The notes: generated from the letters alone by a model not told the origin. A stretch of 64,000 bases of DNA from Ancylobacter rudongensis (GCF_900100155.1 NZ_FMTP01000001.1:558001-622000), one strand, 5' to 3'; positions 53,232-63,568 are shown, counted from the first letter of the stretch. Translations and numbers: made by a program.

Positions 53232-55086
53232 GAGCCCCTGGGGCGGGATCCTCCGCGCGGCCTGGGCGGACCTGCAGCCCGCGCCGGGCCGCTTCGCCAT
53301 GACCTGGCGGATCGCCCTGCTATGCGCGCTGGTTTGCGGTACGGCGATGCTCTACAAAGTACCGGAATCGGCGATCAGCTGCTACCTGATCATTTTCCTG
53401 ATGCGTCCCAACGGGGCGGAGAATGTCGGTCAGGCGCTCGGTCTGATCGTCCTCATCAGTCTGATCGTCCTCCTCATCGCACCGATCATCCAGCTCACGG
53501 CGGAGCAGCCGCTGCTGCGCATCGCGGTGATTGCGGCGAGCTCCTTCGCCTTTCTCTACCTCAGTTCGGCGTCCCAGCTGGGCGAGATCGGCGCCATCAT
53601 CGCCCTCGTCATCGCCTTCGTGCTGACCCTTGTCGACCAGGTGCCTGCCGGCGAAATCGTCACCCGCGGCCTGCTCTATGCCTGGCAGATGGCGGTTATG
53701 CCTATGGTAATGCTGGCGATTTTCTCGATGGTGCTCGGCACCTCGCCCCATCGCCTGCTGCGCGAAACGCTGGTGGAGCGCCTCGAAGCGGCGGCGCTCG
53801 CTCTGTCCGGCAGGGGGCGCCATGCCTTGCACGCCGCGCTGGAGGAGGGGCTGGAGGCGAGCGGCAAGCAGGTGCAGCTGGCGCGCCTGTTCCACACCGC
53901 GCCAAGCCGCGAGATCAGCTGGATTTCCGGTGCAGCGGCAACGACTTATCGGTTGATGCTGGCGGTGGCGGCGCTGCCGGCCGGCCTCACCGACTCGGTG
54001 TCGGCGCAGCGTTGCCGGGCGATGGCCGCAACCCTTCGCCGCGGCGGCCAACCGATGCCGGACAGCGCTGCCGGCACCGCCGAGGGCGCGCCCGGCGCCA
54101 TCAGGCAGGCGCTGGCGGATCTGGAAAAAGACAATGGCGGCAGTGCCTTGGGCGCAGCCAAGCCGCCCTTTCTCGCGCCCGATGCCTTCACCAATACCGA
54201 CCACCAGCGCTACGCGCTGAAGACCACGGCGGCGGCGATTTCCTGCTACCTGATCTATTCGCTGATCGACTGGCAAGGAATCCATACCGCGATGGTAACC
54301 TGCTACGTCGCCGCGCTCGGCACGACGGGCGAGACGGTGCACAAGCTGGCGCTGCGCATCACCGGTTGCCTCATCGGCGCGATGCTCGGCCTTGGCTCGA
54401 TCCTGTATATTATCCCGCATCTTCAATCGGTTGGCGGGCTGATGGCGCTTGTGTTTTCAGGCGTCCTGGTCGCGGCTTGGGTGGCGTCGGGCAGCGAGCG
54501 CATCTCCTATGGCGGCGTCCAGATCGGCCTCGCCTTCCTGCTCACCATCCTCGACGGCTTCGGCCCGAGCACCGACATGGACTCCGCCCGCGACCGCGTG
54601 GTCGGGATTTTGCTCGGGAATCTCGTCGTTTATCTCGTCTTCACCCAGATTTGGCCGAAGAGCGCGGTCGCCGATGTGCGTGAAAGACTGGCCAAGGCGT
54701 TAGCCGCACTGGCGCGTCTGGCCACGCTCGATCGAGCGGTGCGTGCGCAGGCGGTCCATGACGCGGCTCTGGTGGAGACCGAGCTCGCTAGGGCGCGCGA
54801 GGCGTTGGCACTGCTGGCTTTCGAACCTCGCCACCAGCGCCCGCCGGAGGGGCATGTCCGGCGCCTGCGCCGGCTGGTGGAGGAAGCCGGCGCGGTGCTG
54901 CCGCCGCTGATGTTCGCCGAGAGCGTGCCGGCCGAAACCGCGCGGCGCTTGGCCGAGGCGGCGGCGCAGGTCGACCGTCGCGACGAAGGGCGGTCGCAGC
55001 CGGACGCCATTCCAATGCCCGGCGATGATCAAAGCGATGCTCTCGCCCGGCGGACCGAGCGCATCGCCGCTCTGGCGGCGGGGTAG
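53215..55086 (+). CDS. FUSC family efflux protein (MdtO/AaeB-like)
   Basis: A 623-residue inner-membrane protein with two sets of helices, the fusaric-acid resistance arrangement. Set one includes IALLCALVCGTAMLYKVPES and FAFLYLSSASQLGEIGAIIA, and set two HTAMVTCYVAALGTTGETVH and RITGCLIGAMLGLGSILYII. A cytoplasmic region lies between and a helical tail follows. It matches MdtO in operon context (MFP-FUSC-OMF) and exports aromatic acids or hydroxylated compounds. Codon use is slightly less GC-biased in the middle than in its neighbours. Confidence 0.9.
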   Translation: MTRTAESPWGGILRAAWADLQPAPGRFAMTWRIALLCALVCGTAMLYKVPESAISCYLIIFLMRPNGAENVGQALGLIVLISLIVLLIAPIIQLTAEQPLLRIAVIAASSFAFLYLSSASQLGEIGAIIALVIAFVLTLVDQVPAGEIVTRGLLYAWQMAVMPMVMLAIFSMVLGTSPHRLLRETLVERLEAAALALSGRGRHALHAALEEGLEASGKQVQLARLFHTAPSREISWISGAAATTYRLMLAVAALPAGLTDSVSAQRCRAMAATLRRGGQPMPDSAAGTAEGAPGAIRQALADLEKDNGGSALGAAKPPFLAPDAFTNTDHQRYALKTTAAAISCYLIYSLIDWQGIHTAMVTCYVAALGTTGETVHKLALRITGCLIGAMLGLGSILYIIPHLQSVGGLMALVFSGVLVAAWVASGSERISYGGVQIGLAFLLTILDGFGPSTDMDSARDRVVGILLGNLVVYLVFTQIWPKSAVADVRERLAKALAALARLATLDRAVRAQAVHDAALVETELARAREALALLAFEPRHQRPPEGHVRRLRRLVEEAGAVLPPLMFAESVPAETARRLAEAAAQVDRRDEGRSQPDAIPMPGDDQSDALARRTERIAALAAG

Positions 55087-55089
55087 GGC

Positions 55090-56643
55090 ATGGAAGCCAA
55101 CCGCTCGTTCCCCCTCGGTCGAACCGGACCGCTCTTCCTGCTGCTGGTGGGCGCCCTCCTTTCCGGCTGTGCGACCAACGCCCTGAAGACGGCACCGCAG
55201 GACCCGTCGCAACCCTGGGCGCCGGATGCAGCGGCCTCGTCAGCATCGGCGGAGGGCGAGCCGATGCCGACAGCGGCGTCTTCGGCGAAGCAATTCACCG
55301 TGCCGGCCGACCCGGAAGTGGCGCAGATGCAGGCGACGCCGGGCATCGACCCGCGGCGCCCCTATGGCCTGCCGGAACTTATCGACATCGCCCAGACGCA
55401 GAACCCGCTCACCCGCCTCGCCTGGCAGCAGGCGCGGCAGGCGGCGCTGGCGACCGGCATGGTGGAGGCCACCTATCTGCCCTTCATCTCCGCCAATGTG
55501 ATCGGCGGCTGGCAAGATGTCTCCGCTTCGCTGCCCCTGACGGTCGGCAGCACCAACCAGGTGTCGAACAGGGTTGAGGGCGTGTCGCCGCAGGTGGCAC
55601 TGCAATGGCTGCTGTTCGACTTCGGCCAGCGCGACGCGCTGCACAAAACCGCGCGCCATAACGCTACCGCCGCCAACATCCTGTTCAACGGCGCGCATCA
55701 GAAGATCATCTACGATGTGACGCGCAGCTACTTCCTTTACAGCGCCGCGCGCAGCCGGGTTCGGATCGCCGAGCAGAACGCCGCCAACGCGCGCAAGATC
55801 GACGCCGCGGCGCAGGCGCGCAATAACGAGGGACGGGGTACCACCGTGGAGGTGGCGCAGGCGCGGCAGCTTGTGGCGCAGGCGCAGTTTGGCCTGGTGC
55901 AGGCGCAGGGCGCCGAGCGCGACGCCTATCAAATGCTGCTGGGTGCCATGGGGGTGTCCCCAATGACCCAGATCACCATCCGCGAGGCGGGTCGGCGGGC
56001 GCTGCCCGAGAGCGTTGGCGCGCCGACCGAGGAGATGATCAAGGCCGCTCTTGCCCGCCGGCCGGATGTGCTCGCCAGCTTCTCCGCCTTGAAGGCGAGC
56101 CGCTCCGCCATCGGCGCGGCGCAGGCCGAGTTCATGCCGAAGGTCTTCCTCGGCGCGGTAGCGGCCGGTGGGGACGCCAGCTTCAGCGCGACCGGCCTGC
56201 CGACCATCGGCCAGCAGGCCTCCGCCTCCGGCGTGCTGCTCGGCGTGACCCTGCCGCTCTATGATGGCGGGCTGCGCGCGGCGCAGCTGAAGAACGCCGA
56301 GTCACTGGCCGCCGCGAGCGAAGCCACCTTCGAGAAGACGCGCGACGCCGCCGCCCGGGAGATCGTCATCAGCGCCGATACTCTGCGCTCGGCGCTGGCT
56401 TCCTACCGTGCCGCCACCGCCCTCGCCAGCGCCGCCGCCGTCACCTATGACGCGGCCCTCGATGCCTATAAGAGTGGCGTCGGCGACATCACCGCCGCCA
56501 CCACCGCCGATAGCGGCCTGATCACCGCCCGGCTGGCGCAATCCGACGCCCATGCCGCCGCGCTGGTGGCGGCTGCCAACCTCGCCTTCGTGCTCGGCGC
56601 GATGACGTCCTCCGACGTCCCCGCCGGACTGACGGGGCGGTGA
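55090..56643 (+). CDS. TolC-family outer-membrane efflux lipoprotein (MdtP-like)
   Basis: A 517-residue outer-membrane factor with a lipoprotein signal ending LVGALLSGC (Cys about residue 28). The two TolC repeats are visible: NPLTRLAWQQARQAALATGM, the LLFDFGQRDALHKTARHNAT strand, and the second-half LYDGGLRAAQLKNAESLAAA. An extra acidic-alanine linker follows the lipid Cys. It completes the operon 3 bp after the FUSC gene. Confidence 0.91.
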   Translation: MEANRSFPLGRTGPLFLLLVGALLSGCATNALKTAPQDPSQPWAPDAAASSASAEGEPMPTAASSAKQFTVPADPEVAQMQATPGIDPRRPYGLPELIDIAQTQNPLTRLAWQQARQAALATGMVEATYLPFISANVIGGWQDVSASLPLTVGSTNQVSNRVEGVSPQVALQWLLFDFGQRDALHKTARHNATAANILFNGAHQKIIYDVTRSYFLYSAARSRVRIAEQNAANARKIDAAAQARNNEGRGTTVEVAQARQLVAQAQFGLVQAQGAERDAYQMLLGAMGVSPMTQITIREAGRRALPESVGAPTEEMIKAALARRPDVLASFSALKASRSAIGAAQAEFMPKVFLGAVAAGGDASFSATGLPTIGQQASASGVLLGVTLPLYDGGLRAAQLKNAESLAAASEATFEKTRDAAAREIVISADTLRSALASYRAATALASAAAVTYDAALDAYKSGVGDITAATTADSGLITARLAQSDAHAAALVAAANLAFVLGAMTSSDVPAGLTGR

Positions 56644-56854
56644 GGGACCACAGATTGGGGGCACGACAGCGCGGCTTGCTTGATCTCAAGGTGCCTATGT
56701 CGCTACCCTCCGGGCATGGGCTGCTGCCGCGACCATCCATTTTCTCCGGCAACATGTCGGCACATCAGCGGATGAGAGATGCCCGGGAACGTTCGCTTGC
56801 CGTGGCTGTCTCCTCCCACTCTCCCTGCCTCCCTCTCGTGAAAGGACGCCCGTC

Positions 56855-58273
56855 TTGACGTCAGAAACGTCCAGCCCCGATCCCCGCCCCGACCTGCGCA
56901 GCGACCTTCTTGACGACCTTTACGGCTCGTCGGACCTGATGGGGATGCTGCCTAAATCCGTCTTTCCGCAAGCGGAGAGGGAGCCGCGCCACGTTTTTGC
57001 GGCGGTGCGCGACGAATTGATGCTGGACGGCAATTCGCGCCAGAACCTCGCCACCTTCTGCCAGACCTGGGTCGACGAGGAGATCCGCGACCTGATGGAC
57101 CTGTCGATCGACAAGAACATGATCGACAAGGACGAATATCCGCAGACCGCGGAAATCGAGGCGCGCTGCGTGCGGATGCTCGCGGATCTGTGGAACGCGC
57201 CCAATGCGGCCAGCACGCTGGGCTGCTCCACCGTCGGCTCTTCCGAAGCCGCGATGCTGGGTGGGCTCGCGTTGAAATGGCAGTGGCGCAAGCGCCGCGC
57301 CAAGGAAGGCAAGCCGGCCGACAAGCCGAACCTGATCTGTGGGCCCGTGCAGATATGCTGGCACAAATTCGCCCGTTATTTCGACGTCGAGCTGCGCGAG
57401 ATTCCGCTGGAGGGCGACCGGCTGATCATGACGCCGGAGGAGGTGCTCGCGCGCGCCGACGAGAACACGATCGGCGTGGTGCCGACGCTTGGCGTCACCT
57501 TCACCTGCCAATATGAGCCGGTGAAGGCGGTGAGCGACGCGCTGGACAAGCTGCAGGCCGAGACCGGGCTCGACATCCCCATCCATGTTGATGGCGCTTC
57601 AGGTGGATTCCTGGCGCCCTTCTGCGCGCCCGACATCGAATGGGACTTCCGCCTGCCACGGGTAAAGTCGATCAATACATCCGGCCATAAGTTCGGCCTC
57701 GCACCGCTTGGCGTGGGCTGGGTGATCTGGCGTGAGGCGAGCGACCTGCCGCCGGAACTCGTCTTCGACGTGAATTATCTCGGCGGCGACATGCCGACCT
57801 TCGCCCTCAATTTCTCGCGTCCGGGCGGGCAGATCATCGCGCAGTACTATAATTTCGTCCGGCTCGGTCGGGAGGGCTACGCCAAGATCCAGAACGCCTG
57901 CTACGACACGGCGGAATATCTCGCCCGGGAGATCGCCGCGCTCGGGCCGTTCGAGATGCTCTATGACGGCAACCGGCACGAGGGCATTCCGGCGCTGTGC
58001 TGGAAGCTGAAGGACGACAAGGGCTTCGGCGGCTACACGCTTTATGACCTTGCCGACCGGCTGCGCTCGCGCGGCTGGCAGGTGCCGGCCTATTCCATGC
58101 CGGCCAACCGCCAGGACCTCGTCATCCAGCGCATTCTGGTCCGCCACGGCGTGAGCCGCGATCTCGCCAGCCTGCTGCTCGACGATTTCCGCCGCGCGCT
58201 GGATTTCTTCGCCAAGCACCCGGTCACCCACCCGCTGACGGACGACGAGGCGGCCGGCTTCAACCACAACTGA
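56855..58273 (+). CDS. gad: Glutamate decarboxylase
   Basis: A 472-residue PLP enzyme converting glutamate to GABA with proton uptake (acid resistance). The PLP lysine lies in [19 protein letters not shown]-contact stretches are [20 protein letters not shown] and [20 protein letters not shown]. The start is TTG with AAAGGA upstream; the length matches E. coli GadB (466). No gadC antiporter is adjacent. It is separated by 211 bp from the efflux operon. Confidence 0.95.
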   Translation: MTSETSSPDPRPDLRSDLLDDLYGSSDLMGMLPKSVFPQAEREPRHVFAAVRDELMLDGNSRQNLATFCQTWVDEEIRDLMDLSIDKNMIDKDEYPQTAEIEARCVRMLADLWNAPNAASTLGCSTVGSSEAAMLGGLALKWQWRKRRAKEGKPADKPNLICGPVQICWHKFARYFDVELREIPLEGDRLIMTPEEVLARADENTIGVVPTLGVTFTCQYEPVKAVSDALDKLQAETGLDIPIHVDGASGGFLAPFCAPDIEWDFRLPRVKSINTSGHKFGLAPLGVGWVIWREASDLPPELVFDVNYLGGDMPTFALNFSRPGGQIIAQYYNFVRLGREGYAKIQNACYDTAEYLAREIAALGPFEMLYDGNRHEGIPALCWKLKDDKGFGGYTLYDLADRLRSRGWQVPAYSMPANRQDLVIQRILVRHGVSRDLASLLLDDFRRALDFFAKHPVTHPLTDDEAAGFNHN

Positions 58274-58280
58274 GCGAGAA

Positions 58281-58310
58281 GGGGCGGGCGCGTCGGGCGC
58301 CCGGCCCTTT
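58281..58310 (+). terminator. Intrinsic terminator of glutamate decarboxylase
   Basis: GGGGCGGGCGC (58281-58291) and GCGCCCGGCCC (58297-58307) form an 11-bp stem with one mismatch and a GTCGG loop, followed by TTT. It lies 7 bp after the stop, between two convergent genes. Confidence 0.7.
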
Positions 58311-58318
58311 GCGCCGCC

Positions 58319-61300
58319 TCAGCCCAGCGTCATCAGGCTGGCATTGCCGCCGGCAGCGGCGGTGTTGGTGCTGGTCGAGCGCTCCAACATCAGCAGGTCC
58401 AGCGGGTATGTCTCGCCGCGCGCGATGTCGTCGGGCGCGAGGCCGTGGACCAGCACGATCGGCCCTTCGCGGGCGGCGATCGCCTCGTTGAGCTGGCGAA
58501 GAGCGTCGCCATCGCCCTCGAACAGCACGGCGTCGAATGCGGCTTCGTCGTGGCTGGCGGTGAGGTTCACCCAGTCTTCAAGACCGCTCGGAAGCGCCGG
58601 CATCTGCGAGCCCTCCAGCAGCACCCTATTGCCCGTGGCGAGCGCCGAGGCGATCTGCACGGCGAGCCCCTTCTCGGTCGCGGCCAAACAGAGGACGGTG
58701 CCGCGTGGAGAGAGCGCATAGAGATTGCGCTCGCCCACCGGGCCGGGCAGTTCCGCCGTTTGGCCGAAGGGCGAGGCGTCGAGTGCCGCACCGCAGAGCG
58801 CCCTTGTCCCGGTATCGGACTGGAAGTCCACCCAGAGCCGGGCAGGGGCGGGGGCCTCGCGGGGGGGCAGCAGGGCGGCGGGGCGGCGTGCCAGCAGGCG
58901 GCCGAGATAGAGTGGGCCGCCGGCCTTCGGCCCGGTGCCGGAAAGACCATGCCCGCCAAAGGGCTGCACCCCGACCACAGCGCCGATGATGTTGCGGTTG
59001 ACATAGACATTGCCGGCCCCGATGCGGGTACCAACGCGCGCAATGGTCTCGTCGATGCGGGTGTGCAGGCCGAAGGTGAGGCCGTAGCCGGTGGCGTTAA
59101 TGGCGTCGATCAGGCGATCAAGTTCGTCGCGGGAATAGCGCACCACATGCAGCACCGGGCCGAACACCTCGCGGGTAAGCGCGCCGATGCCGTCAATCTC
59201 GATCAGCGTCGGCGGCACGAAGGTGCCGTGGCGCGCCTCGTCCCCGAGTGCACGCTGCGCGACCCGGCAGCCGGCCTGGCGCAGCCGCTCGATATGCGCC
59301 TCTATACCGGCCTTCGCCTCGGCCGAAATGACCGGGCCAATATCGGTCGACAGATGCACCGGATTGCCGACGGCGAGTTCATTCAGTGCGCCATTCAGCA
59401 TGTCCAGAATGCGCTCGGCCACATCCTCTTGCAGGCAGAGAACGCGCAGCGCCGAGCAGCGCTGGCCGGCGGAATCGAAGGCGGAGGACAGCACATCGGC
59501 CACCACCTGCTCGGCCAGCGCCGAGGAATCGACGATCATCGCGTTCTGCCCGCCGGTTTCGGCAATCAGCGGGATGACGCTTCCTTCCGGGCTGAGCCGG
59601 CCGGCGAGCTGGCGCTGGATGAGGCGGGCGACCTCGGTGGAGCCGGTGAACATGACGCCGGGCGTGCGGGTGTCACCCACCAGCGCCGCCCCCACCTCAC
59701 CGGCGCCGGGAATGAGTTGCACCGCGCCGGCTGGCACGCCGGCCTCGCGCAGGATTTCCACCGCCGCAAAGGCGATGAGCGGGGTCTCCTCGGCCGGCTT
59801 GGCCAGCACGACATTGCCGGCCGCCAGTGCGGCGCTGACCTGGCCGGCGAAGATGGCGAGCGGGAAGTTCCACGGGCTGATGCAGACGACCGGACCCAGC
59901 GGGCGGTGGGTGTCACCGGAAAAACCGTCACGCACCTGCGCGCCGTAATAGCGCAGGAAGTCCACCGCCTCGCGGACCTCGCCGATGGCGTTCGGATAGG
60001 ACTTGCCGGCTTCGCGCACGATGATGCCGATCAGCGCCGGCATGCGCGCTTCCATCAGCTCGGCGGCGCGGAACAGGCAGGCGGCGCGCTCGGCCGGAGG
60101 CGTCGATTGCCAGATCGGCGCGGCGGCGTGGGCGAACTCCATGGCGCGGGCGACGATCTCGGGCGTCGCTTCCACCACGGTGCCGACCTGGTCGCGATGG
60201 TCGGCGGGATTGAGCACCGGCCGGGGTGTTCCTTCCAGGGCGAGGGGTTCGGCCAGCAGAGGGCAGGCCGCCAGCGGGGCGGTGCTGCCGGAAAGCAGCG
60301 CAGCGGCGAGTGAGGCAAGGCGCTGTTCGTTGGACAGGTCAAGCCCGGCCGAATTGCGCCGCTCGGCGCCGAAAAGCTCGGCCGGGGCGGCGATGCCGGG
60401 GTGCGGCGCCCCCACCGGCTCGATGCGCTGGGCGGCCTCTACCGGGCTCTCCGTCAGTTCGTCCAGCGGGACGTTGGGGTCGGCGATGCGGTTGACGAAG
60501 GAGGTGTTGGCGCCGTTCTCCAGCAGGCGGCGGACGAGATAGGCCAGCAGCGTCTCGTGAGTGCCGACCGGCGCATAGATGCGGCAGGGCCGGCCGAGCT
60601 TCTCGCGCCCGACCACTTCCTCGTAAAGCGGCTCGCCCATGCCGTGCAGGCACTGGAACTCATACTGCCCGGCATAGTAGTTGGCTCCCGCCATTTCCAT
60701 AACGGTGGCAAGGGTTTGCGCGTTATGGGTGGCGAATTGCGGAAACACCGCGTCGGGGGCCACCAGCAGCTTGCGGGCGCAGGCGAGATAGGCGACGTCG
60801 GTGTGAACCTTGCGCGTATAGACGGGAAAGCCCTCCAGCCCGTCCACCTGCGCGCGCTTGATCTCGCTGTCCCAATAGGCGCCCTTCACCAGCCGAACCA
60901 TCAGCCGGTGGCCGGAGCGGCGGGCGAGGTCGATCAGGAAATCGACCACATAGGGGCAGCGCTTCTGATAGGCCTGAATGACGAAACCAATTCCATTCCA
61001 GCCACTTAGAGACTCATCGAAACAAAGTGATTCAAGCAGGTCGAGCGAGATTTCCAGCCGGTCGGCTTCCTCGGCGTCGATATTGAGCCCGATGTCATAG
61101 TGTCGGGCGAGCTTCGCCAGCGCTGCAACACGCGGCAGCAACTCATTCATAACACGCGCATATTGCGCGCGGCTGTAGCGTGGATGCAGGGCCGAGAGCT
61201 TGATCGAGATGCCCGGTCCCTCATAGATGCCGCGCCCCGCCGAGGCCTTACCGATGGCATGGATCGCCTGCTCGTAGTCGGCGTAGTAGCGCTGGGCGTC

Positions 61301-62158
61301 CGCCTCCGTGGTGGCGGCTTCGCCAAGCATGTCAAAGGAATAGCGGAAACCCTTCGCTTCCATCCGGCGCGAATTGGCCAGCGCCTCCGAGATGGTCTGG
61401 CCGGTGACGAACTGCTCGCCCATCATCCGCATGGCGACGTCGACGCCGCGCCGGATCAGCGGCTCGCCGCCGCGCCCGATGAGTCTAGTGAGAGCGCCCG
61501 TCAGGCCGGTCTCACTCGATGTGGTGGTGAGCTTGCCGGTGAGCACCAGCCCCCAGGTGGCGGCGTTGACGAAGAGCGAAGGGCTGTGGCCGACATGGGC
61601 CTGCCAGTCGCCATGGCCGATCTTGTCGCGGATCAGCGCGTCACGGGTGGCGCGGTCGGGAATGCGCAGCAGCGCCTCGGCGAGGCACATCAGCGCCACA
61701 CCTTCCTGGCTGGAGAGCGAATATTCGTGGATCAGGCCTTCCACCGGCCCCTTCTGGCCCTTCTCGCGCAAGGCCTCCACCAGCGCCCGGGCCCGCGCAC
61801 GGGCGGCCTCGGCTTTCGGCGCAGGCAGGGCGGCGGGACCGAGCAGAACCGGCACCGCCTCAGTCTCGGGCACCCGATAGGCAGAGGTGATGCGGGCGCG
61901 CAGCACGCTCTGGGGCTGGATCTGCGAGGCGAAGGGCAGGAACGGGCTGTCTGATGGCAGGCTGCCCCGGCTGGCTTCGGGCGCTGCGGCTTCCTCAATC
62001 TGCAGAACAGCGCCGAGGCCGCGCTCGGTGCGCTCGACGGCCGCCGTGAGCGCGCTCTTGACGAGGGCGTGCGCGGTGCAGCCCTCGCGCTCGGCGGCGG
62101 CCTTGAGGCGGGCCCGCAACGCATCGTCGATCTTCACGCCAATGGTGGTCTGCGACAT
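58319..62158 (-). CDS. putA: PutA: trifunctional proline dehydrogenase/P5C dehydrogenase with RHH DNA-binding domain
   Basis: A 1279-residue membrane-associated flavoenzyme that oxidises proline to glutamate. It begins with a ribbon-helix-helix domain (TTIGVKIDDALRARLKAAAE), so it should also act as the put repressor. The proline dehydrogenase barrel spans about residues 140-560 (YEGPGISIKLSALHPRYSRA; RLVKGAYWDSEIKRAQVDGL; YEFQCLHGMGEPLYEEV). The P5C dehydrogenase spans 620-1100 (Cys nucleophile in SAGQRCSALRVLCLQ; PWNFPLAIFAGQVSAALAAG). A C-terminal domain follows. It is a single gene, with GTTGC sites upstream. Confidence 0.96.
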   Translation of the reverse strand: MSQTTIGVKIDDALRARLKAAAEREGCTAHALVKSALTAAVERTERGLGAVLQIEEAAAPEASRGSLPSDSPFLPFASQIQPQSVLRARITSAYRVPETEAVPVLLGPAALPAPKAEAARARARALVEALREKGQKGPVEGLIHEYSLSSQEGVALMCLAEALLRIPDRATRDALIRDKIGHGDWQAHVGHSPSLFVNAATWGLVLTGKLTTTSSETGLTGALTRLIGRGGEPLIRRGVDVAMRMMGEQFVTGQTISEALANSRRMEAKGFRYSFDMLGEAATTEADAQRYYADYEQAIHAIGKASAGRGIYEGPGISIKLSALHPRYSRAQYARVMNELLPRVAALAKLARHYDIGLNIDAEEADRLEISLDLLESLCFDESLSGWNGIGFVIQAYQKRCPYVVDFLIDLARRSGHRLMVRLVKGAYWDSEIKRAQVDGLEGFPVYTRKVHTDVAYLACARKLLVAPDAVFPQFATHNAQTLATVMEMAGANYYAGQYEFQCLHGMGEPLYEEVVGREKLGRPCRIYAPVGTHETLLAYLVRRLLENGANTSFVNRIADPNVPLDELTESPVEAAQRIEPVGAPHPGIAAPAELFGAERRNSAGLDLSNEQRLASLAAALLSGSTAPLAACPLLAEPLALEGTPRPVLNPADHRDQVGTVVEATPEIVARAMEFAHAAAPIWQSTPPAERAACLFRAAELMEARMPALIGIIVREAGKSYPNAIGEVREAVDFLRYYGAQVRDGFSGDTHRPLGPVVCISPWNFPLAIFAGQVSAALAAGNVVLAKPAEETPLIAFAAVEILREAGVPAGAVQLIPGAGEVGAALVGDTRTPGVMFTGSTEVARLIQRQLAGRLSPEGSVIPLIAETGGQNAMIVDSSALAEQVVADVLSSAFDSAGQRCSALRVLCLQEDVAERILDMLNGALNELAVGNPVHLSTDIGPVISAEAKAGIEAHIERLRQAGCRVAQRALGDEARHGTFVPPTLIEIDGIGALTREVFGPVLHVVRYSRDELDRLIDAINATGYGLTFGLHTRIDETIARVGTRIGAGNVYVNRNIIGAVVGVQPFGGHGLSGTGPKAGGPLYLGRLLARRPAALLPPREAPAPARLWVDFQSDTGTRALCGAALDASPFGQTAELPGPVGERNLYALSPRGTVLCLAATEKGLAVQIASALATGNRVLLEGSQMPALPSGLEDWVNLTASHDEAAFDAVLFEGDGDALRQLNEAIAAREGPIVLVHGLAPDDIARGETYPLDLLMLERSTSTNTAAAGGNASLMTLG

Positions 62159-62242
62159 GGTGCGATTTCCTCGCTGTCCCGGCTGGAGCTACCGCCGGGA
62201 GTAACCGGCGCCATGAGAAGTGTAACCTCGGATACCAACAGG

Positions 62243-62316
62243 TGCAACCAGATCTGGAGAGAGGGATGCTGACGCATGCAGGCGGGTTGCGCTCCCGGCG
62301 GGTGGCGCTGAGCAAC
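62243..62316 (-). promoter_or_regulatory. Candidate PutA operator cluster (GTTGC motifs)
   Basis: E. coli PutA RHH binds GTTGCA repeats. Upstream of this putA there is one exact match on the minus strand (TGCAAC, 62243-62248) and two 5-of-6 matches: GTTGCG at 62286-62291 and GTTGCT (AGCAAC, 62311-62316). Two of them form the inverted pair GGGTTGC...GCAACCC. The gap separates putA from the divergent LLM oxidoreductase gene. Confidence 0.45.
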
Positions 62317-62418
62317 CCATCCGGCTCCGCCCCGGCGAGCGTCCGGCGCGGCGTTGCCGCCATGATGACATGAAGGATACTCCTTGGCAGCCGCGCGAGG
62401 GATACCCACCTGACCTCT

Positions 62419-63447
62419 ATGACCCGTCTTGCACACACCCCCCTTTCCGTTCTCGACCTCTCCTTCGTCGCCTCCGGCAGCAGCGGCCCGGAGGCGCTGC
62501 GCGGCACGCTCGACCTTGCCCGCCATGTCGACGGCCTCGGCTTCGACCGCTTCTGGGTCGCCGAGCATCATAATCTTGCCTCCGTCGCTTCCGGCGCGCC
62601 GGATATCATGGCCGGGCAGATACTGGCGGCGACCGAGCGCATCCGCGTCGGCTCCGGCGGGGTGATGCTGCCGAACCACGCCCCGCTGATGGTGGCCGAG
62701 CGCTTCAAGGTGCTGGAGGCGCTCTATTCCGACCGGGTCGATCTCGGCCTGGGCCGGGCGCCCGGCACCGACCAGCTCACCTCCCACGCTCTGCGCCGCC
62801 GGCAGGATGTCGATCCCGGCGATGATTTCCTAGATCGGCTGAAGGAGCTGATGCTGTGGGACAGCGGCCAGTGGCCGGCCGACCATCCCTACCGCACGAT
62901 CCAGGTGATGCCGGTGGACGTGAAGCTGCCGCCGATCTTGCTGCTCGGCTCGTCGGGCTACAGCGCCCGGCTCGCGGCGCAGATCGGGGTCGGCTATGCC
63001 TATGCCCATCATTTCGCCCAGCATGACGTGCTCGACGCGATGCTGAGCTACCGCGCGGGCTTCCAGCCCTCGGAGCGCCTTGCAACACCCCACGCCATTC
63101 TCGCTCTGGCGGTGGTGTGCGCGCCGACCGACGAGGAGGCGGAGTATCTCGCCGGCAGCGTCGATCTCGCCCATCTGCGGCGGGCCCGTGGCCATTACGG
63201 CCCGATCCCCACCGCCGACGAGGCGGCCGCCTATCCCTACACCGAGGCGGACCGTGCCTTTATCCGCCGCAACCGCGACAAGGTGCTGGTTGGCGGTCCG
63301 GACAAGGTGGCGCAGGGGCTGGAGCGCTTTCTCGACACCACGCTGGCGGACGAGCTGATGATCGCCACCGCGATCCCCGACATGGCGGCGAAGAAACGCT
63401 CCTACACGCTGATCAGGGCGCTGCAGGCGGTGTCGGCGGCGGCCTGA
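62419..63447 (+). CDS. LLM-class flavin-dependent oxidoreductase
   Basis: A 342-residue bacterial luciferase-like monooxygenase-family TIM barrel (MsnO8/Ytxx-like subgroup). Signature stretches are VDGLGFDRFWVAEHHNLASV (residues 34-53), SGGVMLPNHAPLMVAERFKV, RVDLGLGRAPGTDQLTSHAL and LLLGSSGYSARLAAQIGVGY. The family uses reduced FMN or F420 and oxygen. The substrate is unknown. It is transcribed away from putA, with a 261-bp shared gap. Confidence 0.9.
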   Translation: MTRLAHTPLSVLDLSFVASGSSGPEALRGTLDLARHVDGLGFDRFWVAEHHNLASVASGAPDIMAGQILAATERIRVGSGGVMLPNHAPLMVAERFKVLEALYSDRVDLGLGRAPGTDQLTSHALRRRQDVDPGDDFLDRLKELMLWDSGQWPADHPYRTIQVMPVDVKLPPILLLGSSGYSARLAAQIGVGYAYAHHFAQHDVLDAMLSYRAGFQPSERLATPHAILALAVVCAPTDEEAEYLAGSVDLAHLRRARGHYGPIPTADEAAAYPYTEADRAFIRRNRDKVLVGGPDKVAQGLERFLDTTLADELMIATAIPDMAAKKRSYTLIRALQAVSAAA

Positions 63448-63474
63448 GGGTGCGTCGCTGAGACAGCGTCGTCC

Positions 63475-63562
63475 CGGACGACCGCAGGCCGATCCGGGAT
63501 CGCGGGCCGATATCGGATGACGATCCCGGCTCTCCGCTGCGCTTCGGCCCTGATGTCGTCCG
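63475..63562. repeat. Intergenic palindromic element between LLM and EamA genes
   Basis: CGGACGAC (63475-63482) is inverted at 63555-63562 (GTCGTCCG). Inside are CGATCCGGGATCG and TGACGATCCCGG stems. It resembles CGTCCCGGA-type dispersed repeats common in Hyphomicrobiales. The convergent genes on both sides leave 121 bp. Confidence 0.6.
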
Positions 63563-63568
63563 AGGGGG

